64,000 nucleotides of DNA from assembly GCF_039596395.1 (NCBI RefSeq), contig NZ_JBCNJT010000002.1:1364001-1428000 (forward strand), in the 5' to 3' direction. The notes under the pieces were generated by a model, which was not told the origin of the DNA, did not search any database, and worked only from the letters and a program-made list of their open reading frames with translations. This stretch comes from Fluviicola sp. Its GTDB lineage: Bacteria > Bacteroidota > Bacteroidia > Flavobacteriales_D > Crocinitomicaceae. Each line of letters opens with the position of its first letter. Position 1 is the stretch's first letter. The translations under genes were made by a program, and so were the position numbers. Below are positions 26,521 through 33,783 of the stretch, piece by piece.

Positions 26521-27267
26521 ATGAACCTAAATTCATTTTGCATACTATTTATCTTTTGTTTTTCATTCATTACTAATCTGAATTCTCAGCAAATAATGGA
26601 AACGAAGCGGATTGATTCAATTCCTGTATTTTTTAAGTCAGGAAGTGCTGATATTGACAATCCGCAAAAACTAATCAGTCGTTTGGGTGCCATAAAAGCT
26701 CAAAATGGAAAGGTGATCATGATTTCGTACACCGACACCGTAGGAAGTTTGCCTACAAACCAAAAATTGGCTACTAAAAGGTTGAAGACGGTTTCAAAAC
26801 TTGTGAGGTCCAGTAATGTGAAACATTTTGCTATAGATAGTATTAACAGAAATGAGCTTAGAGCAGGAAGAAAATTAATAGACAGCATTTTCCGAAGAGT
26901 AGATGTAGTGGTATACAGCATAGAAAACAAATTTGCACTGAATATTCCTATCAATCTAAATATCCAGTTCGAATCTGCCACAGACATTATTCTTCCGGAA
27001 TCTACAGAAAACCTGGAAAACTTATTGTCTATTCTGCAAAAAGACAGCACCCTGAGCATTCAGCTAAATGGCCATGTGTGTTGTCGCCCTTCGCATGAAT
27101 TGTCTGTCAATAGAGCAGAGCGTGTGAAAAAGTATTTGGTTTCAAAAGGAATTAAGGCTTCGCGGATTACTTGCAAAGGATTTAGCAATACCATGCCGGT
27201 GGTTTCCAATAAAAACATAGAAGAACAACGCAAAAATATGCGGGTAGAGGTTGTTTTTCGAAGATAA
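26521..27267 (+). CDS. Exported OmpA-like protein with two OmpA-type domains, the first degenerate
   Basis: 248 aa from the ATG at 26521, which opens a good signal peptide (residues 1-23, ending TNLNSQQ); an upstream extension to 26443 is less likely. Residues about 33-95 (PVFFKSGSADID, SYTDTVGSLPTNQKLATKRL) and about 145-248 (IQFESATDIILPES, LNGHVCCRPSHELSVNRAERV, RKNMRVEVVFRR) both follow the OmpA peptidoglycan-binding pattern. The second is better preserved. No beta-barrel or lipobox is present. It may tether something to peptidoglycan in the periplasm. Base composition is visibly more AT-rich than the core genes. Confidence 0.65.
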   Translation: MNLNSFCILFIFCFSFITNLNSQQIMETKRIDSIPVFFKSGSADIDNPQKLISRLGAIKAQNGKVIMISYTDTVGSLPTNQKLATKRLKTVSKLVRSSNVKHFAIDSINRNELRAGRKLIDSIFRRVDVVVYSIENKFALNIPINLNIQFESATDIILPESTENLENLLSILQKDSTLSIQLNGHVCCRPSHELSVNRAERVKKYLVSKGIKASRITCKGFSNTMPVVSNKNIEEQRKNMRVEVVFRR

Positions 27268-27317
27268 TATAACCTGACATCGTTAATTTAACCTGTATGG
27301 TTATTTCATAATTATTT

Positions 27318-27325
27318 TATTTTTG
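27318..27325 (+). promoter_or_regulatory. TAnnTTTG (-7) box abutting the 27326 gene
   Basis: TATTTTTG ends on the base before the ATG at 27326. If it is a true -7 element the transcript starts inside that codon region, and the next in-frame ATG (27350) would be the real start. Confidence 0.45.
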
Positions 27326-28243
27326 ATGAATGCTCATTCGCTGATAGAAATGGATACCATCCCTACATTAACAGACCTTCAAAGGATGCATGAAGACGGA
27401 ACAAAGGTCCCGTTCAGAATCGTAGGCATTAATGAAAAAGGATTCTTCGGGAAAGTTTACGAGCATAATGCATTTGTACCTTTTTACAGGATGCCATTTG
27501 AATATTCTTCAGAAGAAGTTTATGCGCTCTTTCTCAAATCATTCGCAAAAGTGATTTTTCAAGCCAACATTTTCATGATCCAAATGGAGAAGGAGTTTTG
27601 TATCCTGGATTTGAAGGACCTGAAGTTTGAACCCATTCGCCTGAAGCAAGGAAGAACTTACAATGGGACCATTATTTATAAAAACAGAGCTTATTTAATT
27701 ATCGAAATGGGTGCATTGTTTGCCTGGAAATATGGTTCCGTAACGGGTTTCCTGCCTAAATCACTAAGAGACCGGATTATACCTTACGACCAGTTAGAAG
27801 TTGGTGATACGCTTCCAGTTTGTGTTCACCAGGTGGACCAAACTACTAAAACCAAATACTTACTCCAAGGAGCGATCAGTTCGAAGGATTGGACCAGTGA
27901 TACTATCCTTGAATTGTCTAAGCGAATAGTTCCCGCAAAAGTAACTTACAGGGTAGGGAGACTGACCTTAATTGTTGACGGAAAACACCAGGGACAGTTC
28001 TCTTCTTCCAGCAAATGGTATAAGCGCACAAAATTCCGTTATATCATGACGCAAATGATCGACAACCTGCAGGAGGGAGAAGATATCTTTGTTAAAGTAG
28101 TGGGATTTAATAAAGCCATTCAAAACCTCGAAGTAGAATGGGTCGTAGACAAAGCAAGAGAAGTATTTTATTTGGGTGACCCCAAAAACACCATCGCAGA
28201 TCTCCTAAAATCGCCTGTAAATTTTCCTTCCTTTGAAGATTGA
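27326..28243 (+). CDS. Unknown protein with possible S1/OB-like RNA-binding domains
   Basis: 305 aa, no signal peptide or membrane segment. Two stretches look like S1/OB folds: VGINEKGFFGKVYEHNAFVPF (near the N-terminus, read as two pieces) and GRTYNGTIIYKNRAYLIIEMG through GSVTGFLPKS, then GDTLPVCVHQVD. A C-terminal third (KVTYRVGRLTLIVDG) may be another beta domain. This is fold-level resemblance only. ATG 27350 is an alternative start. It lies in the accessory region, upstream of the unexplained cassette. Confidence 0.5.
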   Translation: MNAHSLIEMDTIPTLTDLQRMHEDGTKVPFRIVGINEKGFFGKVYEHNAFVPFYRMPFEYSSEEVYALFLKSFAKVIFQANIFMIQMEKEFCILDLKDLKFEPIRLKQGRTYNGTIIYKNRAYLIIEMGALFAWKYGSVTGFLPKSLRDRIIPYDQLEVGDTLPVCVHQVDQTTKTKYLLQGAISSKDWTSDTILELSKRIVPAKVTYRVGRLTLIVDGKHQGQFSSSSKWYKRTKFRYIMTQMIDNLQEGEDIFVKVVGFNKAIQNLEVEWVVDKAREVFYLGDPKNTIADLLKSPVNFPSFED

Positions 28244-28592
28244 GAATAAACTAACAGAATGTTAAAACCTTAATGGTTTAATACTATACCCGTACTTGAC
28301 CCATACTTGACCCGTACTTGAAACTGGGTTGTTCTTCGTCCTAAAATAACTATACAGGCTAGTCTCATATTGGGTAAAAATGCATCCCTTTTAAAAATTT
28401 CTATTACCATATGCCAGCAATGGCCAACGTTCGACCCAAACTGGTCGAAAAAATCACCCAACTCAGGTGTGTCTTGGGAAAAAAGGATTTTTGATCTCCT
28501 GAAATTTGTTTCAATCAATTACTGATTCGCGGTAAGTAATTGAAGACGGGGGAAAGACCTTCAGTCATTTAACAAATTAATACTTAGAAATC
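28244..28592. other. Non-coding leader of the 28.6-30 kb cassette
   Basis: 349 bp with no convincing gene. It carries the three 11-bp direct repeats at 28288-28320. A 27-codon frame (28411-28494) and a minus-strand frame are too weak to call. The last 100 bp before the ATG at 28593 show no TAnnTTTG box. Confidence 0.45.
28288..28320 (+). repeat. Three 11-bp direct repeats (ACCCGTACTTG)
   Basis: ACCCGTACTTG, ACCCATACTTG and ACCCGTACTTG lie head to tail, 272 bp before the first cassette gene. The 11-bp period is one helical turn, so a protein could bind all three on one face. This fits an operator or iteron-like site. Confidence 0.85.
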
Positions 28593-29342
28593 ATGGCTAA
28601 ACAAACTGGTCTGATTAAGGTGAGAGGGACATTGGACAATGTCAATTTCTACCAAACGCAAGACGGGACTCTTGCACGTATGCGCACTTCGGTTGATGCA
28701 AAACGTATTGCCACTGATCCGGCTTATATTCGAACACGTGAAAACGGGGCAGAATTCGGAGCCTCTGCGAAAGCAGGTAAGATCGTTCGTGATACTTTGC
28801 GCCCACTATTGTTGATGGCATCTGATAACCGGATAACTGCCCGAATGACGAAAGTCATGACGGACGTTAAAAACCTGGATACCACCAGTAGCAGAGGTGG
28901 GCGAAATGTTGCCGGGGGAATTAACCATCCGAGTGCGAAAGAACTTTTGAAGGGGTTCAACTTTAATGAACGCTCGAATTTAGGAAGTGTTTTGGCTAAA
29001 CCATTCGCTGTTTCGACAAGTAGTGGTGAGGTGACCATTGCTGATATTATTCCATTGAATGATATTGCCTCTCCTGTAGGAGCGACCCATTTTTCCCTTC
29101 AATGCGGGTGGGCAAAGATTGATTTTAACTCGGGTGTGAGCGATTTTCAATTGTCTGCACTTACCAAGTTACCAATTGATGAAACGCAGCAAACTATTTC
29201 ATTGACACCTAACACTGCGCCAGCTGGCACGGGGATCGATGTGTTTGTTCTTTGCATTGCTTTTTACCAGGAGGTGAATAACATCCAGTACCCGTTGAGA
29301 AACGGAGCCTTCAATGCTTTAAGTATTGTTGAAATCCAGTAA
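28593..29342 (+). CDS. Cassette gene 1: Bacteroidota-type protein of unknown function (MAKQTG family)
   Basis: 249 aa. The N-terminal part has the pattern GTLDNVNFYQTQDG, RMRTSVDAKRI and DPAYIRTRENGAEFG followed by KAGKIVRDTLRPLL. This is strongly reminiscent of abundant uncharacterised Bacteroidota proteins with the plan 'G-x-hydrophobic-x-FY-x-T-x-DG ... DP-x-x-x-RTREN'. The C-terminal half is beta-rich. No signal peptide, membrane helix or catalytic motif is present. It heads a run of four same-strand genes of decreasing size ending in a holin-like membrane peptide and a terminator. Function unknown; virion- or fibre-like structural roles are only speculation. Confidence 0.8.
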   Translation: MAKQTGLIKVRGTLDNVNFYQTQDGTLARMRTSVDAKRIATDPAYIRTRENGAEFGASAKAGKIVRDTLRPLLLMASDNRITARMTKVMTDVKNLDTTSSRGGRNVAGGINHPSAKELLKGFNFNERSNLGSVLAKPFAVSTSSGEVTIADIIPLNDIASPVGATHFSLQCGWAKIDFNSGVSDFQLSALTKLPIDETQQTISLTPNTAPAGTGIDVFVLCIAFYQEVNNIQYPLRNGAFNALSIVEIQ

Positions 29343-29352
29343 TTGTTTCATA

Positions 29353-29382
29353 ACCGTAGCAGCCCTTCCGGGAGGCTACGGT
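29353..29382 (+). terminator. Strong hairpin between cassette genes 1 and 2 (attenuator-like)
   Basis: ACCGTAGC (29353-29360) pairs with GCTACGGT (29375-29382), with an inner CCC/GGG pair and TTCC loop. Only CTTAAAATCTTT follows, so it may attenuate or protect the mRNA rather than end transcription fully. Confidence 0.6.
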
Positions 29383-29397
29383 CTTAAAATCTTTATT

Positions 29398-29610
29398 ATG
29401 AACATCAAAAAAAGATATCAGTCAACTACTCCAAGGTTTTTCAGGGTAGTTCGCAACATCGGGTTATGCCTGATTGCGATAGGAGGGGTGCTTGTTGCCT
29501 CACCTGTTGCAATCCCTGCGGGATTAGTCTCCTTCGGAGGATATCTCATCGTGGCAGGATCGGTTGCGACGGCTGTTTCACAGGCTACATCTGTGGACGA
29601 GGGAAAGTAG
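29398..29610 (+). CDS. Cassette gene 2: small basic, Gly/Ala-rich membrane protein
   Basis: 70 aa from ATG 29398. A basic N-terminus (MNIKKRYQSTTPRFFRVVRN) precedes a long hydrophobic Gly/Ala-rich stretch (residues about 22-60, GLCLIAIGGVLVASPVAIPAG and onward) that can form two close helices. I do not recognise the family. The start is chosen because the hydrophobic domain follows it directly; the longer frame from 29326 runs through the hairpin. Confidence 0.65.
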   Translation: MNIKKRYQSTTPRFFRVVRNIGLCLIAIGGVLVASPVAIPAGLVSFGGYLIVAGSVATAVSQATSVDEGK

Positions 29611-29633
29611 AAACATCATTTAAAACATGTATT

Positions 29634-29837
29634 ATGAATCATTTAAATAAGGCAGGACAGGTGAAGATCCTGGTGAATGTCAAGAAGCCAAAACGATTTA
29701 AGGCGGGTGCTGAATTAAGCGGCGCTGTAAATCTTCAAGTTGAAGAAGGTATAAGCAATGGGATGGAAAATTTGCAGATCCAACTGACCATTGATCCATC
29801 TTCTTATCCCGATGACGACTGCGGGAATGAAGCATAA
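29634..29837 (+). CDS. Cassette gene 3: small soluble protein of unknown function
   Basis: 67 aa from ATG 29634. A basic first half (KILVNVKKPKRFKAGAELSG) is followed by an acidic C-terminus (DPSSYPDDDCGNEA). No signal or membrane segment. The gene sits between two small membrane-protein genes, 23 bp after gene 2 and 30 bp before gene 4, which suggests one transcript. The short upstream motif ATTATGAA is shared with gene 2. Confidence 0.6.
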   Translation: MNHLNKAGQVKILVNVKKPKRFKAGAELSGAVNLQVEEGISNGMENLQIQLTIDPSSYPDDDCGNEA

Positions 29838-29867
29838 CCAGCAGTAGTTCAATTAAACAACCTGGTT

Positions 29868-30050
29868 ATGCAGCACAGTAGCGATCATACGACCAGTGTC
29901 GGTACAACGGCCGGAACAGTGCTTACTGTTCTTGCGAATATTGGTTCGCAGGATTATATAAAAACAATTGTACTCGCAGTTATTGGTGCGGTGGTCAGTT
30001 TTTGTGTATCCTGGTTGTTGAAATGGTTGACACGAAGAAGGAATAAATAA
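29868..30050 (+). CDS. Cassette gene 4: holin-like small membrane protein
   Basis: 60 aa: a polar N-terminus (MQHSSDHTTSVGTT), a hydrophobic region (residues about 14-27 and 33-52, YIKTIVLAVIGAVVSFCVSW) and a very basic tail (KWLTRRRNK). Size and topology resemble phage holins or other one-to-two-helix pore peptides. A strong terminator follows within 5 bp. No endolysin gene is adjacent, so lysis is not established. Confidence 0.65.
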   Translation: MQHSSDHTTSVGTTAGTVLTVLANIGSQDYIKTIVLAVIGAVVSFCVSWLLKWLTRRRNK

Positions 30051-30054
30051 GTGT

Positions 30055-30082
30055 AACGGCTCTCACAAGGAGCCGTTTTTTT
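30055..30082 (+). terminator. Rho-independent terminator of the four-gene cassette
   Basis: AACGGCTC (30055-30062) pairs with GAGCCGTT (30070-30077), followed by TTTTT. Confidence 0.9.
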
Positions 30083-30124
30083 ATTGCAAATTTTTCTTTT
30101 CCACAGATCCCGAAGTGTCGGGAC

Positions 30125-30158
30125 AGGTGAACATAGATTCTTGAACTATGTTCCACCT
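30125..30158. repeat. Inverted repeat between the cassette and rteC-like gene
   Basis: AGGTGAACATAG (30125-30136) is mirrored by CTATGTTCCACCT (30146-30158) with one extra base. A CCCGA/TCGGG hairpin lies just to the left. It sits between convergent genes. Confidence 0.65.
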
Positions 30159-30201
30159 GCGGTGGCTTCTTTGATGGCACGCAGATTTTAAGAGTGAGGG
30201 T

Positions 30202-31056
30202 TTATTCATCGTCAGATTCCATGCGACGGGTTAGCGTTTCGATGAGGTTGTTGAGGAATTTAGTTCTATCGATTTTGCGTGATTTTAAATCATGGTAGGT
30301 CCTGTAATGATCCCCTAATTCTACCTGGAACACATCTGCAAGTACTTCGGTGATGGTTTTGAGATCAATTTGACCATTGTTTAATACGCCAACGGAGTGA
30401 AGTGCATAAATCAATTCAACCAGTGAAGTTTTGGAATCTGTCCATTTCAGTACCTTTTTCGAGTTGTTTGATACGGAATTAAGATCTAAGAGTACCTGGT
30501 CAGAATTGGTGATTCTAAATAATTCGATTTTTATCCTATTTTCCAATTTCTCAAATGCTATGCTTTTTGCTAATACTAAATCATATCCAGTATTCCAACT
30601 GAAATCAACAGCTGAAAAATCCACTTCATAATCTTTATGCATTGCCATAGCATTTTCACGTATAAAAAATTGGTGATCCAGGTCTGTGGACTCAGAACGG
30701 CTGTAGCGAATGAATTCCCTGTTTTCTTCGAAAAACAGGTGAAACCTATTTAAGTACTCATTCAGGTAACCTATTTTTTTCTCATCTGAACCCAGTGGGA
30801 AGTCTTGCTGGGCTATTAATATTCCCCTATAATAAATCAATTCTGCCTGCAATTTAGGCTTTGTAAGCTTGAAGCAGGTTATTTCATCCTGGTGATTTTG
30901 GAATCCCCTGCTCATAATTTCGTTTTTCAGATCAACCAGGTATTTCCGGCTTAATTCAAGAGCAGGCCGAAGGTTGTTTTCTTTTGTTCCTGTGTCTAAT
31001 ATTGTTTGCAGCTCGTTGTAAAAATTGTATTCGAGCTTTTCTAAAAAAGCTTTCAT
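30202..31056 (-). CDS. RteC-family protein
   Basis: 284 aa matching the RteC family along its whole length: FKLTKPKLQAELIYYRG, FIRYSRSESTDLDHQFFIRE, KWTDSKTSLVELIYALHSVGV and the C-terminal DHYRTYHDLKSRKIDRTKFL. In the conjugative transposon CTnDOT, RteC is the DNA-binding activator of the excision operon. Here no integrase, excisionase, mobilisation or tetracycline-resistance gene is in the window, so this looks like an orphan or domesticated copy, or one end of a larger element. It converges on the unexplained cassette. Confidence 0.85.
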   Translation of the reverse strand: MKAFLEKLEYNFYNELQTILDTGTKENNLRPALELSRKYLVDLKNEIMSRGFQNHQDEITCFKLTKPKLQAELIYYRGILIAQQDFPLGSDEKKIGYLNEYLNRFHLFFEENREFIRYSRSESTDLDHQFFIRENAMAMHKDYEVDFSAVDFSWNTGYDLVLAKSIAFEKLENRIKIELFRITNSDQVLLDLNSVSNNSKKVLKWTDSKTSLVELIYALHSVGVLNNGQIDLKTITEVLADVFQVELGDHYRTYHDLKSRKIDRTKFLNNLIETLTRRMESDDE

Positions 31057-31269
31057 GTGACGTGGTTTTAACTTGTGTGGTGCTAATGGGTATTAACAGA
31101 CTTTTTAAACGATTGTTACCCGGTTATCAAAAGTTAACAGATTTAAGTTAGCTTCAATTATATTTTTTACGCTTCAAGATACTTTAATACTCATTAGTGT
31201 AAAATAATTTAAAGCATTTATCCAACTTTTTTGTTTAGGATGCATCAGTGTATCGTATTAACTTTTGCA

Positions 31270-32478
31270 ATGCGATTAAGTAAGACCTTTATTCTATTCT
31301 CTATTCTTTCTTTCAGGATGTTTTTGTTGAACGGGCAACAAAATCTTGTGCCGAATCCTTCTTTTGAGTTGATTGATTCATGTCCGGTCGGTCATTATAT
31401 AGGGTTAACAGATCCCTGGATTGTTCAAAACTGGCATGTACCACCAGGAAGTATAACAACGCCGGATTTATTTTCAACATGTAATAATGGATATATTGTC
31501 AATCCTCCTCATTTGTTTGTGGGAGTTCCTAACAATTTTGCTGGAATTTGTTATCCGAATACAGGAGATAACTATATGGGGTTTATGATGAAATATGGAA
31601 AATTTAGAGAATATATTCAAGTTCAACTAAGCTCACCATTAATTGCTTCCCAATATTACTTATGTGGTTTTCATACTCAAAAATCCGACTCTTGTATTTA
31701 TGCTACTTCCGATATTGGAATGCACATTTCCAGTAACTCTGAATTTCAATTTGGTAATAATCAGCCTATGGAGTATTTAACTCCCCAGATAACTAATAAT
31801 ACAGGTGTTATTTGGAATATACAGGACTGGACAAAAATTGAAAATGTGTACCTTGCATCTGGAGGAGAGGCATTTATTACAATTGGTAATTTTGTGAGTA
31901 ATCAAACAACGATGCTAGATAGTTTACATCAAAATATTGGAGTAAACTGGCCTGCGCCTTGGGCTGCATATTATTATTTCGATGATGTATATGTTATTCC
32001 TTATAACGAGAACCTGACCATTGAAATACCTGATACTATTTGTTGGGGAGAAGCATTCACTTTAACTGCACATGGTTCGGCAAAATATGATTGGTATATA
32101 AATGAGCAATGGTATTCAAACGATTCAACAATTACTTTGGAACTTAATGATAAACTAGTAATCAAAGTCGTAGGATATATAGACACTCTTGAATTTGAAG
32201 CAGGGATTAAAAACTGTCACATTGATTGTAGCAAAGTTGTAAATCCTTCAAATATTTTCACCCCAAACGGTGATGGTATTAATGACTTTTTTGAATTCAA
32301 TACTTTAATTCATTCACTTGAAATCTTTAACCGATGGGGAAATAGTGTGTTTAAAGGCGGTCCTGATTCGAAGTGGGATGGAGGTGAAGCAACTGATGGG
32401 GTTTACTTCTACCAGGTTTTCTATGATTGCGAAAATGAGACTCATCTTAAAACGGGTTTTATAGAGTTGATAAGATAG
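31270..32478 (+). CDS. Secreted protein with type B T9SS (CHU_C/gliding-associated) C-terminal domain, copy A
   Basis: 402 aa from ATG 31270; earlier in-frame starts (31231) add an unlikely N-terminus. After a signal peptide (to about LNGQQ) comes NLVPNPSFELIDSCP, the opening of a carbohydrate-binding-like beta domain. A small Ig-like segment follows, then the type B sorting domain: NIFTPNGDGINDFFEF, EIFNRWGNSVF, WDGGEATDGVYFY. It should be exported by T9SS and attached to or released from the surface. The 320-aa gene downstream is a homologue. The coding sequence is notably AT-rich, hinting at transfer. Confidence 0.8.
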   Translation: MRLSKTFILFSILSFRMFLLNGQQNLVPNPSFELIDSCPVGHYIGLTDPWIVQNWHVPPGSITTPDLFSTCNNGYIVNPPHLFVGVPNNFAGICYPNTGDNYMGFMMKYGKFREYIQVQLSSPLIASQYYLCGFHTQKSDSCIYATSDIGMHISSNSEFQFGNNQPMEYLTPQITNNTGVIWNIQDWTKIENVYLASGGEAFITIGNFVSNQTTMLDSLHQNIGVNWPAPWAAYYYFDDVYVIPYNENLTIEIPDTICWGEAFTLTAHGSAKYDWYINEQWYSNDSTITLELNDKLVIKVVGYIDTLEFEAGIKNCHIDCSKVVNPSNIFTPNGDGINDFFEFNTLIHSLEIFNRWGNSVFKGGPDSKWDGGEATDGVYFYQVFYDCENETHLKTGFIELIR

Positions 32479-32806
32479 GCTAGTGTGTATTTTATTTTAC
32501 TTATTCTTTATTTTTTACTCATTTATGTGTAAATAGTGCGTATATTTGAATTGAGCTTCAAAACTTGACAGTATGATCATATTCACGTAAATCCTTTACG
32601 AACTCAAACCCGAACTTTGCATGTCTTTTCGAATTTAAGTATTGAAAGGAGGAATGATCACTATTTATTAATCCTATAAACTGAATGCGTATGAAGAAAT
32701 AATCCAACCTTTTTGCAGGTAACACATCTACGAAATGTAGTAAGTTTCCTTGCCCGAACTTGTTTCGGGTAAAAACAAACTATTACTTTTAAAACAAACT
32801 TATTGA
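32479..32806. other. AT-rich intergenic region between the two type B T9SS genes
   Basis: 328 bp without a gene. TATATTTG at 32541-32548 is an exact TAnnTTTG box, though 258 bp before the next start. A small hairpin CCCGAA/TTCGGG (32753-32769) lies close to the downstream gene. Confidence 0.4.
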
Positions 32807-33769
32807 TTGAGTAAATTCGTTTTACATATTGTTTTCTTATTCACACTATTCTTTGCTATTGGCCAACAGAATCTAGTTCCTAATGGAAGTTTTGAAGAGT
32901 ATAACTGGTGTCCGAGTACATCCAGCGGATACTATCTCAATGCTTGTAAATATTGGAATTCACCAACATTAGGCAGTCCAGATTACTTTAACGCCTGTAG
33001 TACCGAATTTGATATTGTACTTCAACGGTTTTTGTACAGCGTTCCTCAGAATTATGCAGGAGATCAACCAGCACATAGTGGAAATGCGTGTGGTTTTTTT
33101 GGCTTTGGTCAAAATGAAGTTGGATCAACCCCTTATGCGGAATATCTTCAAATTAAACTTACACAAACTCTGCAATCAGGAAGATTTTATACAGTTCGAT
33201 TTTTTATCAATAATGCGGGACATTCCTGTATAAACTCAGTTAGTGCATTATTTACTTCGCAAGAATTAAATCTGAACACAGACTCTCTTATTCCTCTGTC
33301 TCCGCAAATAACAAGCGACTCAACAATCTTCTTTTGCGATACAATTAATTGGCAAGAGGTCACAGGTGTTTTTCAAGCCGTTGGGAATGAAAATTATCTT
33401 ACTATCGGTGTTTTTAAAAAGACACCACAATTGTTAGTTTCAGATTTGCAAGGCAACTCAACTCCTAGTTTCTATTCAGCTTACCTGTATATTGATGATG
33501 TATCTGTAACCGAAAAGGAATTTGAAATACCAAATATATTCACACCAAATGGTGATGGAGTAAATGATCACTACATTATTGATTTAGAAGCACTAGGAGC
33601 AACGGGGGCTGAAATTTACAATCGGTGGGGTAATTGTGTTGCTAGAGGAGAAAAATTCTTATACTGGGATGGGAAATTTGATGGAAAGGAATGTAACAAC
33701 GGTGTTTATTACCTTCGTCTTCAATTAGAAAACAATATTGTAAACGGATTTATTCATTTGATGAAATAA
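32807..33769 (+). CDS. Secreted protein with type B T9SS C-terminal domain, copy B
   Basis: 320 aa. It shares the start NLVPNGSFEEYNWCP and the C-terminal NIFTPNGDGVNDHYIID, EIYNRWGN, WDGKFDGKECNNGVYYLRL with the upstream gene. Between them is one beta-sandwich-like domain with YAEYLQIKLTQTL and YLYIDDVSV. No ATG precedes the signal peptide; TTG at 32807 gives a good one (MSKFVLHIVFLFTLFFAIGQQ in two parts). It lacks the extra Ig-like segment of copy A. It ends 14 bp before the S74-domain gene, so they may be cotranscribed. Confidence 0.78.
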   Translation: MSKFVLHIVFLFTLFFAIGQQNLVPNGSFEEYNWCPSTSSGYYLNACKYWNSPTLGSPDYFNACSTEFDIVLQRFLYSVPQNYAGDQPAHSGNACGFFGFGQNEVGSTPYAEYLQIKLTQTLQSGRFYTVRFFINNAGHSCINSVSALFTSQELNLNTDSLIPLSPQITSDSTIFFCDTINWQEVTGVFQAVGNENYLTIGVFKKTPQLLVSDLQGNSTPSFYSAYLYIDDVSVTEKEFEIPNIFTPNGDGVNDHYIIDLEALGATGAEIYNRWGNCVARGEKFLYWDGKFDGKECNNGVYYLRLQLENNIVNGFIHLMK

Positions 33770-33783
33770 ATTCTTTTACAAAA

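Noticed and set aside
28270-28518. 82-aa minus-strand open frame in the cassette leader
   Set aside because: It reads through the 11-bp direct repeats, has no start signal and no family resemblance.
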